A stretch of DNA of 64,000 bases, taken from contig JAGNIJ010000001.1 in NCBI GenBank assembly GCA_018001225.1, positions 238,941 through 302,940 on the forward strand, written 5' to 3'. The notes beneath the pieces were generated by a model, which had not been told where the DNA came from, did no database searches, and saw only the letters and a program-made list of their open reading frames with translations. The translations under genes were made by a program, and so were the position numbers. The stretch is from Kiritimatiellia bacterium. Lineage in GTDB: Bacteria > Verrucomicrobiota > Kiritimatiellia > CAIQIC01 > JAGNIJ01. This document shows positions 37,401 through 46,017 of this stretch, piece after piece; positions within the stretch are counted from its first letter, which is position 1; each line of letters starts with the position of its first letter.

Positions 37401-38582
37401 ATGAAACGCATGTCCATGTGGATGCATAGGTTGTCTCGTTTGGCCGCGCTGCTCCTGCTGGGGCTGGCGGTCGGCGCGCGCGGGCAGGCCCCCACCCTGA
37501 ACGGGGAGCCCGTCCGCCGGATCATGGCCGGGGACCGCTTGCGCGTTACCGTGCAGGAAGATCCCACGCTGGACAGTGTGTACACCGTGGCCGGGGACGG
37601 GACGGTCGACCTGGGGTATGTCGGCCGCCTGCATCTGGAGGAACTGGCCATTGACGAGGCGGCGGACTTTGTCGAGCGGAAGATGGAGGAGACCTTCTTC
37701 AAGCAGGCCACGGTGAGCGTGGAGGTTTCGGAGTTTGTGGAAGGCGCCATCCTGGTGGTCGGCGCCGTGGTCCAGCCGGGCTCGGTGCCTTTCCGCGGCG
37801 ACCAGATGCTGACCCTGATGGAGGTCATCACCATGTCCAGGGGGCTGACGCGCGAGGCGGCCGGCAACGAGGTGCGGATCCTGCGGTGGAAGCCGGGCGG
37901 GGGCATGGGCCGGCAGATCCTGACCGTGGATGTGCAGAGCATGCTGGAGACGCTGGATTTCAGCCAGGACCAGTTCCTGCGTCCCCGGGACATCGTCTTT
38001 GTGCCTTCCCTGGGGGCCAGCGAGAATCGCAAGGAATTCCTGGCCCTGGGCGCGGTGGGGCAACCGGGCTTTCATCCTTTCACCGAGGGACTGGACGTCA
38101 TCCGCGCGGTCATGCGGGTCGGCGGCATCAATCGCGAGGGCGTCTGGAGCGCGGCCCGAATCCTGCGGCCCGACCAGGCCGGCGCCTACCAGGTGATCCC
38201 CGTGGATCTCGGCAGGCTGTTCGGCGCCGCCGAGACCAGCCTGAACGCGCCGCTGCAGTCGGGCGACATCTTTTTCGTTCCGTTTGCCGAGCAGGCCAGC
38301 CGCGGGCAAGTGTACCTGCTCGGCGAAGTGGCCCGGCCCGGCGTCGTGGCCCTCGGCCTGGGGCAGGAGGCCACGCTGGCGCGCCTGATCCTGACGTCGG
38401 GGGGCTTCGGAAAATTCGCCAACGAAAGCAAGGTCCGCATCCTGCGCACCGCGCCGGACGGGACCAAGCAGACCCTCTATGTGGACGTGGCGCGCATCCT
38501 GAAGGCCGGCAGTTTCGAAGAGGACGTGCCGCTGCAGAACGGCGACGTGGTCATTGTGGCGGAAAAGATCCTGGGCTTCTGA
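37401..38582 (+). CDS. Wza/GumB-type polysaccharide export protein with SLBB domains
   Basis: 393 aa with signal peptide (ALLLLGLAVGARG). The PES domain begins IMAGDRLRVTVQEDPTLDSV and VAGDGTVDLGYVGRLHLEEL. SLBB-type repeats follow (ILVVGAVVQPGSVPFRGDQM near 116; GAVGQPGFHPFTEGLDVIRA near 215; VYLLGEVARPGVVALGLGQE near 305). It forms the periplasm/outer-membrane channel for polysaccharide export. No lipobox Cys is seen, so membrane attachment may differ from Wza. It precedes the tyrosine kinase by 2 bp. Confidence 0.85.
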   Translation: MKRMSMWMHRLSRLAALLLLGLAVGARGQAPTLNGEPVRRIMAGDRLRVTVQEDPTLDSVYTVAGDGTVDLGYVGRLHLEELAIDEAADFVERKMEETFFKQATVSVEVSEFVEGAILVVGAVVQPGSVPFRGDQMLTLMEVITMSRGLTREAAGNEVRILRWKPGGGMGRQILTVDVQSMLETLDFSQDQFLRPRDIVFVPSLGASENRKEFLALGAVGQPGFHPFTEGLDVIRAVMRVGGINREGVWSAARILRPDQAGAYQVIPVDLGRLFGAAETSLNAPLQSGDIFFVPFAEQASRGQVYLLGEVARPGVVALGLGQEATLARLILTSGGFGKFANESKVRILRTAPDGTKQTLYVDVARILKAGSFEEDVPLQNGDVVIVAEKILGF

Positions 38583-38584
38583 CG

Positions 38585-40864
38585 ATGAAAAGCATGATCC
38601 AGATTCCGGCCGGAGCGAAGGGCCCGGGCGGGTCCGCAGGGCCGGGTCCGGCCGCGTCCGCCGCGAAGACCCTGGACATCTTCGACATCAAGCAGTATTT
38701 CCATATCATCCTCAAGCGCATCTGGCTGGTGGCCCTGTGCTTCTTCATCTCCGTCGGCGTCACGATGGTGTTTGTCCTTCAGGAGGAGCCCGAGTACCGC
38801 GCCCGGGCCACCCTCCTGTTGAGCCAGGGCTTGCCCCTCCCCGCGGTGTTGCGGCAGGAAGAGGTGCAGTTGCGCGGGGAGTACCTGGCCACCCAGCAGT
38901 TGATCCTGCAAAGCGGCATGCTGCGCGACCGCGCCAAGGAACGGTTGGCGCGGCAGGGCGAGAAGGCCGGGGCCTATACCTCCCTTAGCGCGTACCAGGT
39001 CTCCGCCACCTCGTTCCTGGCGATCGAAGCCGAGGGGGCGGATCCCATCTATGTCGCGGCCTTCGTCAACGCCCTGGCCGAGGAGTACCTGGATTTCAAG
39101 GCCGAGGAGCGGATGGACACCTCCCAGGCGACGGTCATCAGCCTGACCCAGCAGGCCAACCGGTTGCTGGAGGAACTCAAGCGCGCCGAGGCGCGCCAGG
39201 TGGCGTTTGAAAAGGACAACAGCGTGGTAGGCCTGCAGGACCGCGGCAACGTGGCGGGGTCCATGCTGGCCAGCCTGGCGCGCCGCGCCGCCGAGTACCG
39301 GATGGAGCGCATGCTCCTGGAGTCCCAGCGTCCGCTGCTGACCGGCGCGTCCGATGACATCATCCTGAACACGCTGGCCTGGCCGACGGCGGCGTCCCTG
39401 GCGCCCTCCGCGATCCAATCCGGGGCCCGCGGCAAGGAGGCGGACGCGGAGGGCGCGGCCAGTAACGAGTCCGGCGCGGAACAGATGTTGGAGTGGGGCC
39501 TGGTCGAGCGGCCGGGCTGGGCGGAGTTGAAACGCGATCGGGAGCGCATAGAGGTCCGCCTGGATCTCTACAAGCAGAAATTCAAGGATCAGCATCCGGC
39601 CATCCGGAAAATCATGGCCGAACTGGAGGAAAACAAGCAGGCGCTGGATGTCGAAGTTCAGTTCGCCATGCGCCAGTTTAATGCCCGCCTCGATTCGCTG
39701 AACCTCCTGGAGCAGTCCACTCGGCGCGTCGAAAAGGAATGGGAGGCGGAGGCGATCGAGTCCACGCGCAAGTCCCAGGAATACCGCGCCCTGCAACGGA
39801 ACGTGGGCCGCCTCCAGGCCCTGTATGACCTGGTCTTCAACCGCCTCAAGGAAATCGATGTTTCGATCGGCATCGAGCCCGAGACCGAGCGCATCATGGA
39901 GCGGGCCAAGCCGCCGACTTCGCCGATCACTTCCCGCAAGGTGCAGTCCATCATCATTGCGGCTCTGGTGGGCTTGGGCATCGGGCTGGGCCTGGTCTTC
40001 GGCTTGGAGTACATTGACGACTCGCTGAAGTATCCGGAAGAGGTCTCCAAGTGGCTCAACCTGCCCTTCCTGGGCGTGGTGCCCACCGCCAAGTGGGATC
40101 CCCAGGACCTGCGGACCCACGTGCTCGCCAACATCGACCAGAAGAGCGTGCTGGCGGAATCCTACCGTAACCTCCGTTCCGCCTTCCTGTTCAGCGGGAT
40201 CGGCGACCGGGCGCGGATTCTCCTGTTGACCTCGGCGGTCCCGCAGGAAGGCAAGACGACCACGTGCCTGAATCTGGCCGTGAGCCTCGCCCAGATCGGG
40301 CAGCGCGTGTTGATCGTGGATGGCGACCTTCGCCGCGGAGAGTTGCACAAGTTCTTCGGCCTCGAGGGCGGCCGCGGCTTGTCCGACGTCCTGGTGGGGC
40401 AGGCCAAGCCGGACGCCGTGATTCAGCGCACCGGGATCCCCAATCTCGATTTCGTGGCGACGGGGCCGCTGCCGCCGAACGCCGCGGAGATTGTCTTGCG
40501 GCCGGAGATGAACTCCTTCATGGACCACGTGCGCCGGACGTATGACCGGGTGCTGTTCGATTGCCCGCCCGTGATGGCGGTCTCGGAGGCCGTGATCCTC
40601 TCCTCCCTGGTGGATGCCGTGATCTTCGTGGTCTGGGCCGGCCAGACCTCCCGGAAGCTCTCGGGGCTCGCGATCCAGTTGCTGCGCGAACGCGGGGCGA
40701 ATCTCCTGGGCTGCGTGCTGAACAATCTCGAGTTCGGCCGGGTGGGATACTACTACTACTCCACCTACTACGGGTACTACGACTACGAAAGCGGGTATTC
40801 CGCGCCGGCCCCGCGGCGCGGGGCGGCGTCCGCGCCCGGCAAAACTGGGCCAAAGGGGTCCTGA
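38585..40864 (+). CDS. Wzc-type polysaccharide co-polymerase / tyrosine autokinase
   Basis: 759 aa. A Wzz-like domain with TM1 (IWLVALCFFISVGVTMVFVL near residue 46) is followed by a long coiled-coil region. TM2 (IIIAALVGLGIGLGLVFGLE) lies near 457. The BY-kinase domain follows with SAVPQEGKTTTCLNL (Walker A), VLIVDGDLRR (Walker A') and VLFDCPPV (Walker B). The C-terminus carries a dense tyrosine cluster (VGYYYYSTYYGYYDYESGYS), the expected autophosphorylation tail. It controls chain length and export of exopolysaccharide or capsule together with the Wza-like protein. Confidence 0.92.
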   Translation: MKSMIQIPAGAKGPGGSAGPGPAASAAKTLDIFDIKQYFHIILKRIWLVALCFFISVGVTMVFVLQEEPEYRARATLLLSQGLPLPAVLRQEEVQLRGEYLATQQLILQSGMLRDRAKERLARQGEKAGAYTSLSAYQVSATSFLAIEAEGADPIYVAAFVNALAEEYLDFKAEERMDTSQATVISLTQQANRLLEELKRAEARQVAFEKDNSVVGLQDRGNVAGSMLASLARRAAEYRMERMLLESQRPLLTGASDDIILNTLAWPTAASLAPSAIQSGARGKEADAEGAASNESGAEQMLEWGLVERPGWAELKRDRERIEVRLDLYKQKFKDQHPAIRKIMAELEENKQALDVEVQFAMRQFNARLDSLNLLEQSTRRVEKEWEAEAIESTRKSQEYRALQRNVGRLQALYDLVFNRLKEIDVSIGIEPETERIMERAKPPTSPITSRKVQSIIIAALVGLGIGLGLVFGLEYIDDSLKYPEEVSKWLNLPFLGVVPTAKWDPQDLRTHVLANIDQKSVLAESYRNLRSAFLFSGIGDRARILLLTSAVPQEGKTTTCLNLAVSLAQIGQRVLIVDGDLRRGELHKFFGLEGGRGLSDVLVGQAKPDAVIQRTGIPNLDFVATGPLPPNAAEIVLRPEMNSFMDHVRRTYDRVLFDCPPVMAVSEAVILSSLVDAVIFVVWAGQTSRKLSGLAIQLLRERGANLLGCVLNNLEFGRVGYYYYSTYYGYYDYESGYSAPAPRRGAASAPGKTGPKGS

Positions 40865-40896
40865 CCCCGGCGTCGGCCCGGCGGAAAGGCGAAGCC

Positions 40897-42363
40897 ATGC
40901 TTGGGAAATCGCATATCCGCATATCCCTGCGCCGGGTCGTGCTCCTGGTGCTGGATTTCCTGTGCGTGGCCGGCAGCATCGTGCTGGCGGCCATGCTGCG
41001 GCTCGGGATCGGCGACGGATTGGACTATGTCCTTGGGCACCAGATCACGCTGGGCTCCGCGTGCCTGGTGTTCCTCCTGGTTTTCTACAGCGCGGGCATG
41101 TACGAACGCGAACCCCTCCTCAAGAGGAAGAGGGAGCTGGCGCACCTGCCTTTGCTGGCCACGGCGATCGGGCTCGTCCTGGTCATCGTCCTGTTTTATG
41201 CCCGCGCCGGGGCCGCCATCGGCCGGGGCATCCTCCTCCTGGCCGGCGGGTTGATCTTCCTCGGCGCATGGGGCGCGCGCACCCTGTACCGCATCGGCAT
41301 GGGGTACGGCCTGCTGTCCCGCAACGCCCTGATCATCGGCGAGGGGGGGGAGGCGCGCGATGTGCTGCGCCTGCTGGCCTCCGCCCCCGACGCCGGATTC
41401 CGTGTTTTCGGCATCGTCTTCAGCAGCCGGTCGAAGCACGAAGACCTGATCGAGGGCATTCCCGTTCTCGGCCACATCAGCCGGCTGAACGAGTTCGCGG
41501 ACGCGTACGCGGCCGACACCATCATCGTGGCCACCTCCCTCGCGCGCGAGCACGCCCTCCTGCGCCTGCTCCGGCCGCTGCGCTACGCCGGCGTCACCAT
41601 CGTGGACTACGTCGGGCTGCACGAGGAGTTGAGCCAGGAGATCCCCCTGGATCACATCGACGACGAGTGGCTCATGTACGCGGCCATGAACAACTCGGTC
41701 ATCCACATCCGGAAGATCAAGCGCGGGATGGACCTGGTGGTCGCCGTCCTCGGGCTGGTCGTGTCCCTGCCCATCAGCCTCCTGGCGGCCCTGGCGGTCA
41801 AGCTCACCTCGCGCGGCCCGGTGCTGTACCGCCAGAGAAGGGCGGGACAGGGCGGCCGGCACTACACGGTCATGAAGTTCCGGACGATGCGGCAGGACGC
41901 CGAGGCGGCCTCCGGCCCGGTCTGGGCGGACAAGTACGACCAGCGGGTGACCCCGGTCGGCCGGTTCCTCCGGAAATCCAGGATCGACGAGATCCCGCAA
42001 TTGATCAACGTGCTGCGCGGCGAGATGAGCCTGGTGGGGCCGCGGCCCGAGCGACCGGAGTTCGTCGAAACCCTGGCGGCCGCCATCCCGTTCTACAAGG
42101 AACGGCTGCTGGTGCCTCCCGGGGTGACCGGCTGGGCGCAGGTGCGGTTCCCCTATGCCGCCAGCATCGACGCCTCGCGCCGCAAGCTCCAGTACGACCT
42201 CTACTACATCAAGCACATGAGCTTCATCCTGGATCTGCTGATCCTGCTGCGCACATTCAAGACCATCCTCGCCGGCCTGCGGCACAGCGAGGACCTGGAG
42301 CCGGCCGCGGCGGGCCAGGCCGCCCCCGCGCCGGAGGCGGCGAACCCGGCCAAGTGGGCGTGA
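40897..42363 (+). CDS. Polyprenyl-phosphate sugar-1-phosphate transferase (WbaP/WcaJ type)
   Basis: 488 aa. It starts glycan assembly by moving a sugar-1-phosphate onto undecaprenyl phosphate. Four to five N-terminal membrane segments (about 12-120) are followed by a CoA-binding-like Rossmann region (NALIIGEGGEARDVLRLLAS). One more membrane segment (MDLVVAVLGLVVSLPISLLA) leads to the catalytic domain with YTVMKFRTMRQDAE, RKSRIDEIPQLINVLRGEMS and LVGPRPERPEFV. The start at 40897 has GGAAAGGCGAAGCC upstream. The first sugar (glucose, galactose or N-acetylated) cannot be told. Confidence 0.92.
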   Translation: MLGKSHIRISLRRVVLLVLDFLCVAGSIVLAAMLRLGIGDGLDYVLGHQITLGSACLVFLLVFYSAGMYEREPLLKRKRELAHLPLLATAIGLVLVIVLFYARAGAAIGRGILLLAGGLIFLGAWGARTLYRIGMGYGLLSRNALIIGEGGEARDVLRLLASAPDAGFRVFGIVFSSRSKHEDLIEGIPVLGHISRLNEFADAYAADTIIVATSLAREHALLRLLRPLRYAGVTIVDYVGLHEELSQEIPLDHIDDEWLMYAAMNNSVIHIRKIKRGMDLVVAVLGLVVSLPISLLAALAVKLTSRGPVLYRQRRAGQGGRHYTVMKFRTMRQDAEAASGPVWADKYDQRVTPVGRFLRKSRIDEIPQLINVLRGEMSLVGPRPERPEFVETLAAAIPFYKERLLVPPGVTGWAQVRFPYAASIDASRRKLQYDLYYIKHMSFILDLLILLRTFKTILAGLRHSEDLEPAAAGQAAPAPEAANPAKWA

Positions 42364-42379
42364 GCCCTTCCGCCGGCCG

Positions 42380-42913
42380 ATGAATGCGTCCCGCCAGCCT
42401 GCGCCGCCGGAAATCGGGGAGCCCGCGGCCGGCGAGGCCTGGGTGGTGCTGCATACCCGGCCGCGCCGCGAAAAAAAACTGGAGGAGTTCTGCCGGAGGA
42501 ACGGGATGCCGGTCTACCTGCCCCTGCGCCGGAAGGTCCATCGCTACGGCGGGCGCGAGCGCACCTTCTGGTCGCCCCTTTTCCCGGGCTATTTGTTCTG
42601 CGTCACGACCGCCCCGGGCCGCTCCACGCTTCGCCAGAACCAGCACGTGGCCAACCTCCTCGAGGTGCTGGACCAGGTCCGGCTGATCGATCAACTGCGG
42701 CAAATCCGGCAGGCGCTTTCCGTGAACGATGTGATCGAGGTCATGCCCTATCTCGCCGCCGGCCATCGCGTGCAAGTCACGTCCGGCCCCTTCAAGGGGC
42801 TCGAAGGAGTGGTCCAGCGCGTCAAGGGCCGCGCCAAGGTCGTGCTCAACGTGGACATGATCCAGCAGGCGGTGTGCATCGAAGTGGAGAATACGTGGCT
42901 GGCGCCGGCTTGA
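42380..42913 (+). CDS. NusG paralogue, polysaccharide operon antiterminator (RfaH/LoaP/UpxY-like)
   Basis: 177 aa. It has a NusG N-terminal domain (WVVLHTRPRREKKLEEFCRR, then PLFPGYLFCVTTAPGR) and a C-terminal KOW motif (AGHRVQVTSGPFKGLEGVVQ). Genuine nusG is normally beside rplK; this one lies inside a polysaccharide operon, the context of RfaH, LoaP and UpxY specialised factors that let polymerase read long operons. It follows the initiating transferase by 16 bp. A candidate target is the leader ahead of 44706 (inference). Confidence 0.85.
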   Translation: MNASRQPAPPEIGEPAAGEAWVVLHTRPRREKKLEEFCRRNGMPVYLPLRRKVHRYGGRERTFWSPLFPGYLFCVTTAPGRSTLRQNQHVANLLEVLDQVRLIDQLRQIRQALSVNDVIEVMPYLAAGHRVQVTSGPFKGLEGVVQRVKGRAKVVLNVDMIQQAVCIEVENTWLAPA

Positions 42914-42985
42914 GAAGAGCGCGCAAAAGTGATATCGGACCTGGTTATCGCATGAACGAAAAGAGCGAGTGTACGAATCCACGCC

Positions 42986-43081
42986 CCCCGCGGGCTTGTC
43001 CCGTGGGAGCGGAAGGGTTTGCGGCGAGGGCGCTTTGCGCCCTGCCGCCACTTCCTTCACCCGCGGGACAAGCCCGCGGGG
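42986..43081. repeat. ~97-bp inverted-repeat element, copy 2
   Basis: A perfect 17-bp inverted repeat, CCCGCGGGCTTGTCCCG at 42987..43003 and its complement at 43064..43080, flanks GAGCGGAAGG, an inner hairpin (GAGGGCGC/GCGCCCTG-like) and CTTCCTTCACC. It shares its segment order with 21131..21227. Confidence 0.75.
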
Positions 43082-43115
43082 ATCGAACGCCAGGCCAAAC
43101 CCTGCGGCATCTTCC

Positions 43116-43892
43116 ATGCTTGCATCCCTGAAAAGAATCGTTCGCCGGTATGCGCCTCCGGGCCTGAAGCATCGGCTTCGCAAGTGGAACAGCTGGCGTC
43201 TCGTCCGCGATTTCGACGAGAGCCGCTGGCCTCCGGCGGCCGCGGTCCGTCGGTTGGTTCGCCCGGGCGACCGGGTCGTGGATGCCGGCGCCAACATCGG
43301 GTATGTGACGGCCCTGCTGTCGCGGTGGGTGGGCCCCACCGGCCGGGTCTACAGCATGGAACCGGAACCCGGCACGTTCGACGTGCTTTCCGCCAACGTG
43401 CGCCGTTTGAATCTCGGCAATGTCGAGTTGTTCCACTGTGCCGTTTCCTCGCACGAAGGGGCAGGGGCGCTGGCGATACCCGAGTACGCGGACGGCGGCG
43501 AGAACCTGTACGAGGCCCGCGTGGTGGGCTCTCCGGAGGGTTCCGGGGGCGTCCGGACCGTGGGGATCAAGCTCGCCTCGCTGGACAAGCTTCTCGGCGG
43601 CCGCGTCGAGGCCCTGGCCCTCATCAAGTTGGACGTCGAGGGGAGCGAACTGGAAGCCGTCCAGGGCGCCCGGGAGCTGGTCCGGCGATTCCAGCCGGCC
43701 TTTCTAATAGAAGTAAGCAGCGATCCGTGGACGCCCGGAACCAAGGCGGAGGCCTTGTTTTCAGTCTTAACAAATTGGGGCTACGACCCTTATGCTTTTG
43801 ATGGTGGGGCCTGGCGTGGAGTGAAGCGCGGCTCGACGGTTCTGGATGTGGTCTTTCTTCACGCATCGAAGAAGCCGAATGCCTCCGGTTGA
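43116..43892 (+). CDS. FkbM-family SAM-dependent methyltransferase
   Basis: 258 aa. It probably O-methylates a sugar of the surface glycan. The SAM-binding glycine motif is RVVDAGANIGYVTALLSRWV near residue 53, then GRVYSMEPEPGTFDVLSANV and LIKLDVEGSELEAVQGAREL, the hallmark LKxDVEGxE of FkbM. I start at the ATG at 43116 after the repeat element; the open frame extends upstream through the repeat but that part is unlikely to be coding. Next is an oppositely regulated segment with a GbsR-like gene. Confidence 0.85.
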   Translation: MLASLKRIVRRYAPPGLKHRLRKWNSWRLVRDFDESRWPPAAAVRRLVRPGDRVVDAGANIGYVTALLSRWVGPTGRVYSMEPEPGTFDVLSANVRRLNLGNVELFHCAVSSHEGAGALAIPEYADGGENLYEARVVGSPEGSGGVRTVGIKLASLDKLLGGRVEALALIKLDVEGSELEAVQGARELVRRFQPAFLIEVSSDPWTPGTKAEALFSVLTNWGYDPYAFDGGAWRGVKRGSTVLDVVFLHASKKPNASG

Positions 43893-43977
43893 TCGAGACG
43901 GAGGACGGCGTCTGCCATGGGCGCACGGAGGCGCTCGGTCTCCAAAAGCGCTTGACGCGGAGGCTATCTTTGAATAC

Positions 43978-43995
43978 TTTTAGAATATTCTAAAA
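43978..43995. promoter_or_regulatory. Perfect 18-bp palindrome over the ribosome binding site of the GbsR-like gene
   Basis: TTTTAGAATATTCTAAAA is a perfect inverted repeat. It contains a -10-like TAGAAT (43981-43986), and its last bases form part of the AAAAGG ribosome binding site of the gene at 44003. This position suits an autoregulatory operator for the encoded MarR/GbsR-type dimer. Confidence 0.65.
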
Positions 43996-44002
43996 GGTGT
44001 GT

Positions 44003-44497
44003 ATGTCGCCGGATGCCATACAGTCGGCACGATGGGAAATGATTGAGGCCGGGGGGCGGACCGCCCAGTCGTTCGGGTTGGGCCGGCTTTTCGGGCAGAT
44101 TTACATGTTGCTCTACTTGAGCCCGGCCCCGTTGAGTCTCGACGACCTGGTCGCGCACCTGGGCGTGAGCAAGGCGAGCGTCAGCATTGCCTGCCGGCAG
44201 TTGGAGTCCTGGGGCGCCGTGAAGCGCTGCTGGCTCAAGGGCGACCGCAAGGATTACTACGCGGCCGAAATCTCTTTTCAACGCATCCTGACCAGCGGCC
44301 TGCTGCCCTCGGTGGCGAAGAAGCTGGAGTCCGCACGAATACAGATCGAGCGTAGCCTGTCGCTGCTGGAGGGCGGCGGGCATGATGGCGAGCAGGGCCA
44401 GTTTCTCAAGCGCCGGCTGAAAGAGGCCGACGAGTACCGGCAGAAGGTCACGCGGCTGCTCAACAACCGCCTGGTCAAGGCCGTGCTGGGCGCGTGA
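44003..44497 (+). CDS. GbsR/MarR-family winged-helix transcriptional regulator
   Basis: 164 aa. A helix (ARWEMIEAGGRTAQSFGLGR) and LFGQIYMLLYLSPAPLSLDD precede the recognition helix region HLGVSKASVSIACRQLESWG and the wing (VKRCWLKGDRKDYYAAE). A C-terminal helical dimerisation arm ends the protein. This is the GbsR layout, which in other bacteria controls osmoprotectant or exopolysaccharide genes. I start at the ATG at 44003; a GTG 6 bp upstream is too close to the ribosome binding site. It lies inside the polysaccharide island and is probably its local regulator, acting on the palindrome at 43978 (inference). Confidence 0.8.
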   Translation: MSPDAIQSARWEMIEAGGRTAQSFGLGRLFGQIYMLLYLSPAPLSLDDLVAHLGVSKASVSIACRQLESWGAVKRCWLKGDRKDYYAAEISFQRILTSGLLPSVAKKLESARIQIERSLSLLEGGGHDGEQGQFLKRRLKEADEYRQKVTRLLNNRLVKAVLGA

Positions 44498-44538
44498 GGC
44501 CCCGGGGTCGGGGCCGCGAACGGAGTCGTGGCGCGCGG

Positions 44539-44544
44539 TATAAT
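44539..44544 (+). promoter_or_regulatory. Consensus -10 element before the second polysaccharide operon
   Basis: A perfect TATAAT lies 162 bp before the start at 44706, with no good -35 at 16-18 bp. It would give a ~155-nt leader. Weak evidence on its own. Confidence 0.35.
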
Positions 44545-44645
44545 AGCGGCGGCCGTCAGCGGTTTCCTTCGGGAATCGACGGGGGCGAAGCCTGCCCTGG
44601 CGCAGGTGGAAAGCGGAGCCTTGAATCCTGAAGCGCATCGTTATT

Positions 44646-44673
44646 CCCGAACTCGCGCCAAGCGCGGTTCGGG
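44646..44673 (+). promoter_or_regulatory. Leader hairpin before the Wzy/WaaL-like gene
   Basis: CCCGAAC/GTTCGGG plus CGCG/CGCG form an 11-bp stem with one bulge and a 5-nt loop, followed by CTAAATTT. It could be a weak terminator or pause site and so a target for the NusG paralogue. The 44498-44705 gap contains no gene. Confidence 0.5.
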
Positions 44674-44705
44674 CTAAATTTCCAGTTCCAAGGCGCCTCC
44701 CTCCC

Positions 44706-46007
44706 ATGTCCCTCTGGGCCTTCAGATTCCTGCTCTGGTACATCTGCATCATGATCGTGCAGCCGCAGCACCGCTTTTTCTTCCTGATGCCCTTCCGGAT
44801 CGCCAACCTGTGCATGATCATCGCGACCGGCCTGCACGTGGCGTCCTGCATGACGGAGGGCCGGCCGTTGGTCCGGTTCGGCCTGGCGACCAAGTGGGCG
44901 CTGGCGCTGCTGGGGTTCGGCCTGCTGTCCCAGTACACGGGTGCCCTGCAAACAAATCACGCGTGGAACAGCTTCATCGATATCCTGGTCAAGAACGCGT
45001 ACCTGCTGATCATGGTGGAGGCCATGGCCTATTCCGTGGAGCGCGCCTGGGCCGTGTTCAGCACGATCGGCCTGGCCTCGCTCTGGTGGATCAAGGGCGG
45101 GCTGCGCCTGTCGGCGATGAACGCGACCTGGGCCATGGGCGACCGGATCATGGGCCCGGCGGCCGGGTTGGTGCAGGATCCCAATTTCTTTGCCTACATG
45201 ATGGGCGTGTTGACCCCCCTCTATCTCTACTTTTCCCGCGCCAGCGACCGGTGGTGGATACGCTGGTTTTCCCTGGGCCTGGCGGTGTCCGCCGTCTTCA
45301 TTGTCCTGCGCACGGGCAGCCGCGCGGGATTGCTGGAACTCCTGGTGCTGGGCGCCCTGCTGGTGCCGAAATATTTCCGGGAGCAGAAGCGCACCGTCCT
45401 GCTGGCCGGGTTGGCCCTGTTCCTTCTCATTCCCCTGTCGGGGCGGGACAACCTCCGGCGGTTCAAGACGATCCCGCAATCCATCATGGCCTTCTTCAGT
45501 GGCGAGGCGGATTTGAGCGGTCAATCGGCGGATACGTACAGCACCATGGAGCGCCGGACGAAGAACAGCGATACGTGGGCCTTGATCAAGCAGTATCCCC
45601 TTTTCGGCGTGGGCATGAATCCCAACGAGGCCCTCTTCGAGAAGGAATTCTGGGGGGCGACGGGGCAAGTCCATTGCGAGATCCTGATGGCCGGCCGCCA
45701 GATGGGTCTGATCGGCATGATTCTGCACGTGGGATTCCTGGCGATTCCGTTCGTCTACGGCCGGCGCATCCAGAAGCAATGGGTGAACCGCTGGCCCGCG
45801 GTGTCGGAGTTGGGCTACACGATCAAGGTGCAGGCCGCGGTCTTTGCCGTGGGCGGTTTGTTCCTGCCCCTGCCGTGGCATCCGCTCCTGCTGGCGCTGG
45901 GGGGATGCGCTTCCGGCTTGTGGGGCGCGCTAAAGGGCATGGAACTGGCGGCCGAGCAGCCGGCCGCGGGTTCCGAGGACTTCTCCGGCCTGCTGTCCGT
46001 TTCCTGA
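44706..46007 (+). CDS. Wzy/WaaL-like polysaccharide polymerase or ligase
   Basis: 433 aa with about ten membrane segments. The mid-region reads LGLAVSAVFIVLRTGSRAGL, then LLELLVLGALLVPKYF, the TGSRxG signature of O-antigen ligase/polymerase-type proteins. A large periplasmic loop follows (about 270-330, including NSDTWALIKQYPLFGVGMNP, the P-x-x-G-x-G motif of the family). It joins glycan repeat units or ligates them to an acceptor. First gene of a tight run with the ABC permease 10 bp downstream. Confidence 0.82.
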   Translation: MSLWAFRFLLWYICIMIVQPQHRFFFLMPFRIANLCMIIATGLHVASCMTEGRPLVRFGLATKWALALLGFGLLSQYTGALQTNHAWNSFIDILVKNAYLLIMVEAMAYSVERAWAVFSTIGLASLWWIKGGLRLSAMNATWAMGDRIMGPAAGLVQDPNFFAYMMGVLTPLYLYFSRASDRWWIRWFSLGLAVSAVFIVLRTGSRAGLLELLVLGALLVPKYFREQKRTVLLAGLALFLLIPLSGRDNLRRFKTIPQSIMAFFSGEADLSGQSADTYSTMERRTKNSDTWALIKQYPLFGVGMNPNEALFEKEFWGATGQVHCEILMAGRQMGLIGMILHVGFLAIPFVYGRRIQKQWVNRWPAVSELGYTIKVQAAVFAVGGLFLPLPWHPLLLALGGCASGLWGALKGMELAAEQPAAGSEDFSGLLSVS

Positions 46008-46017
46008 CCCCGCGGCT

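Noticed and set aside
42969..43115. Longer FkbM methyltransferase starting upstream
   Set aside because: The upstream part is encoded by the inverted-repeat element and shows no family similarity; the ATG at 43116 is a better start.
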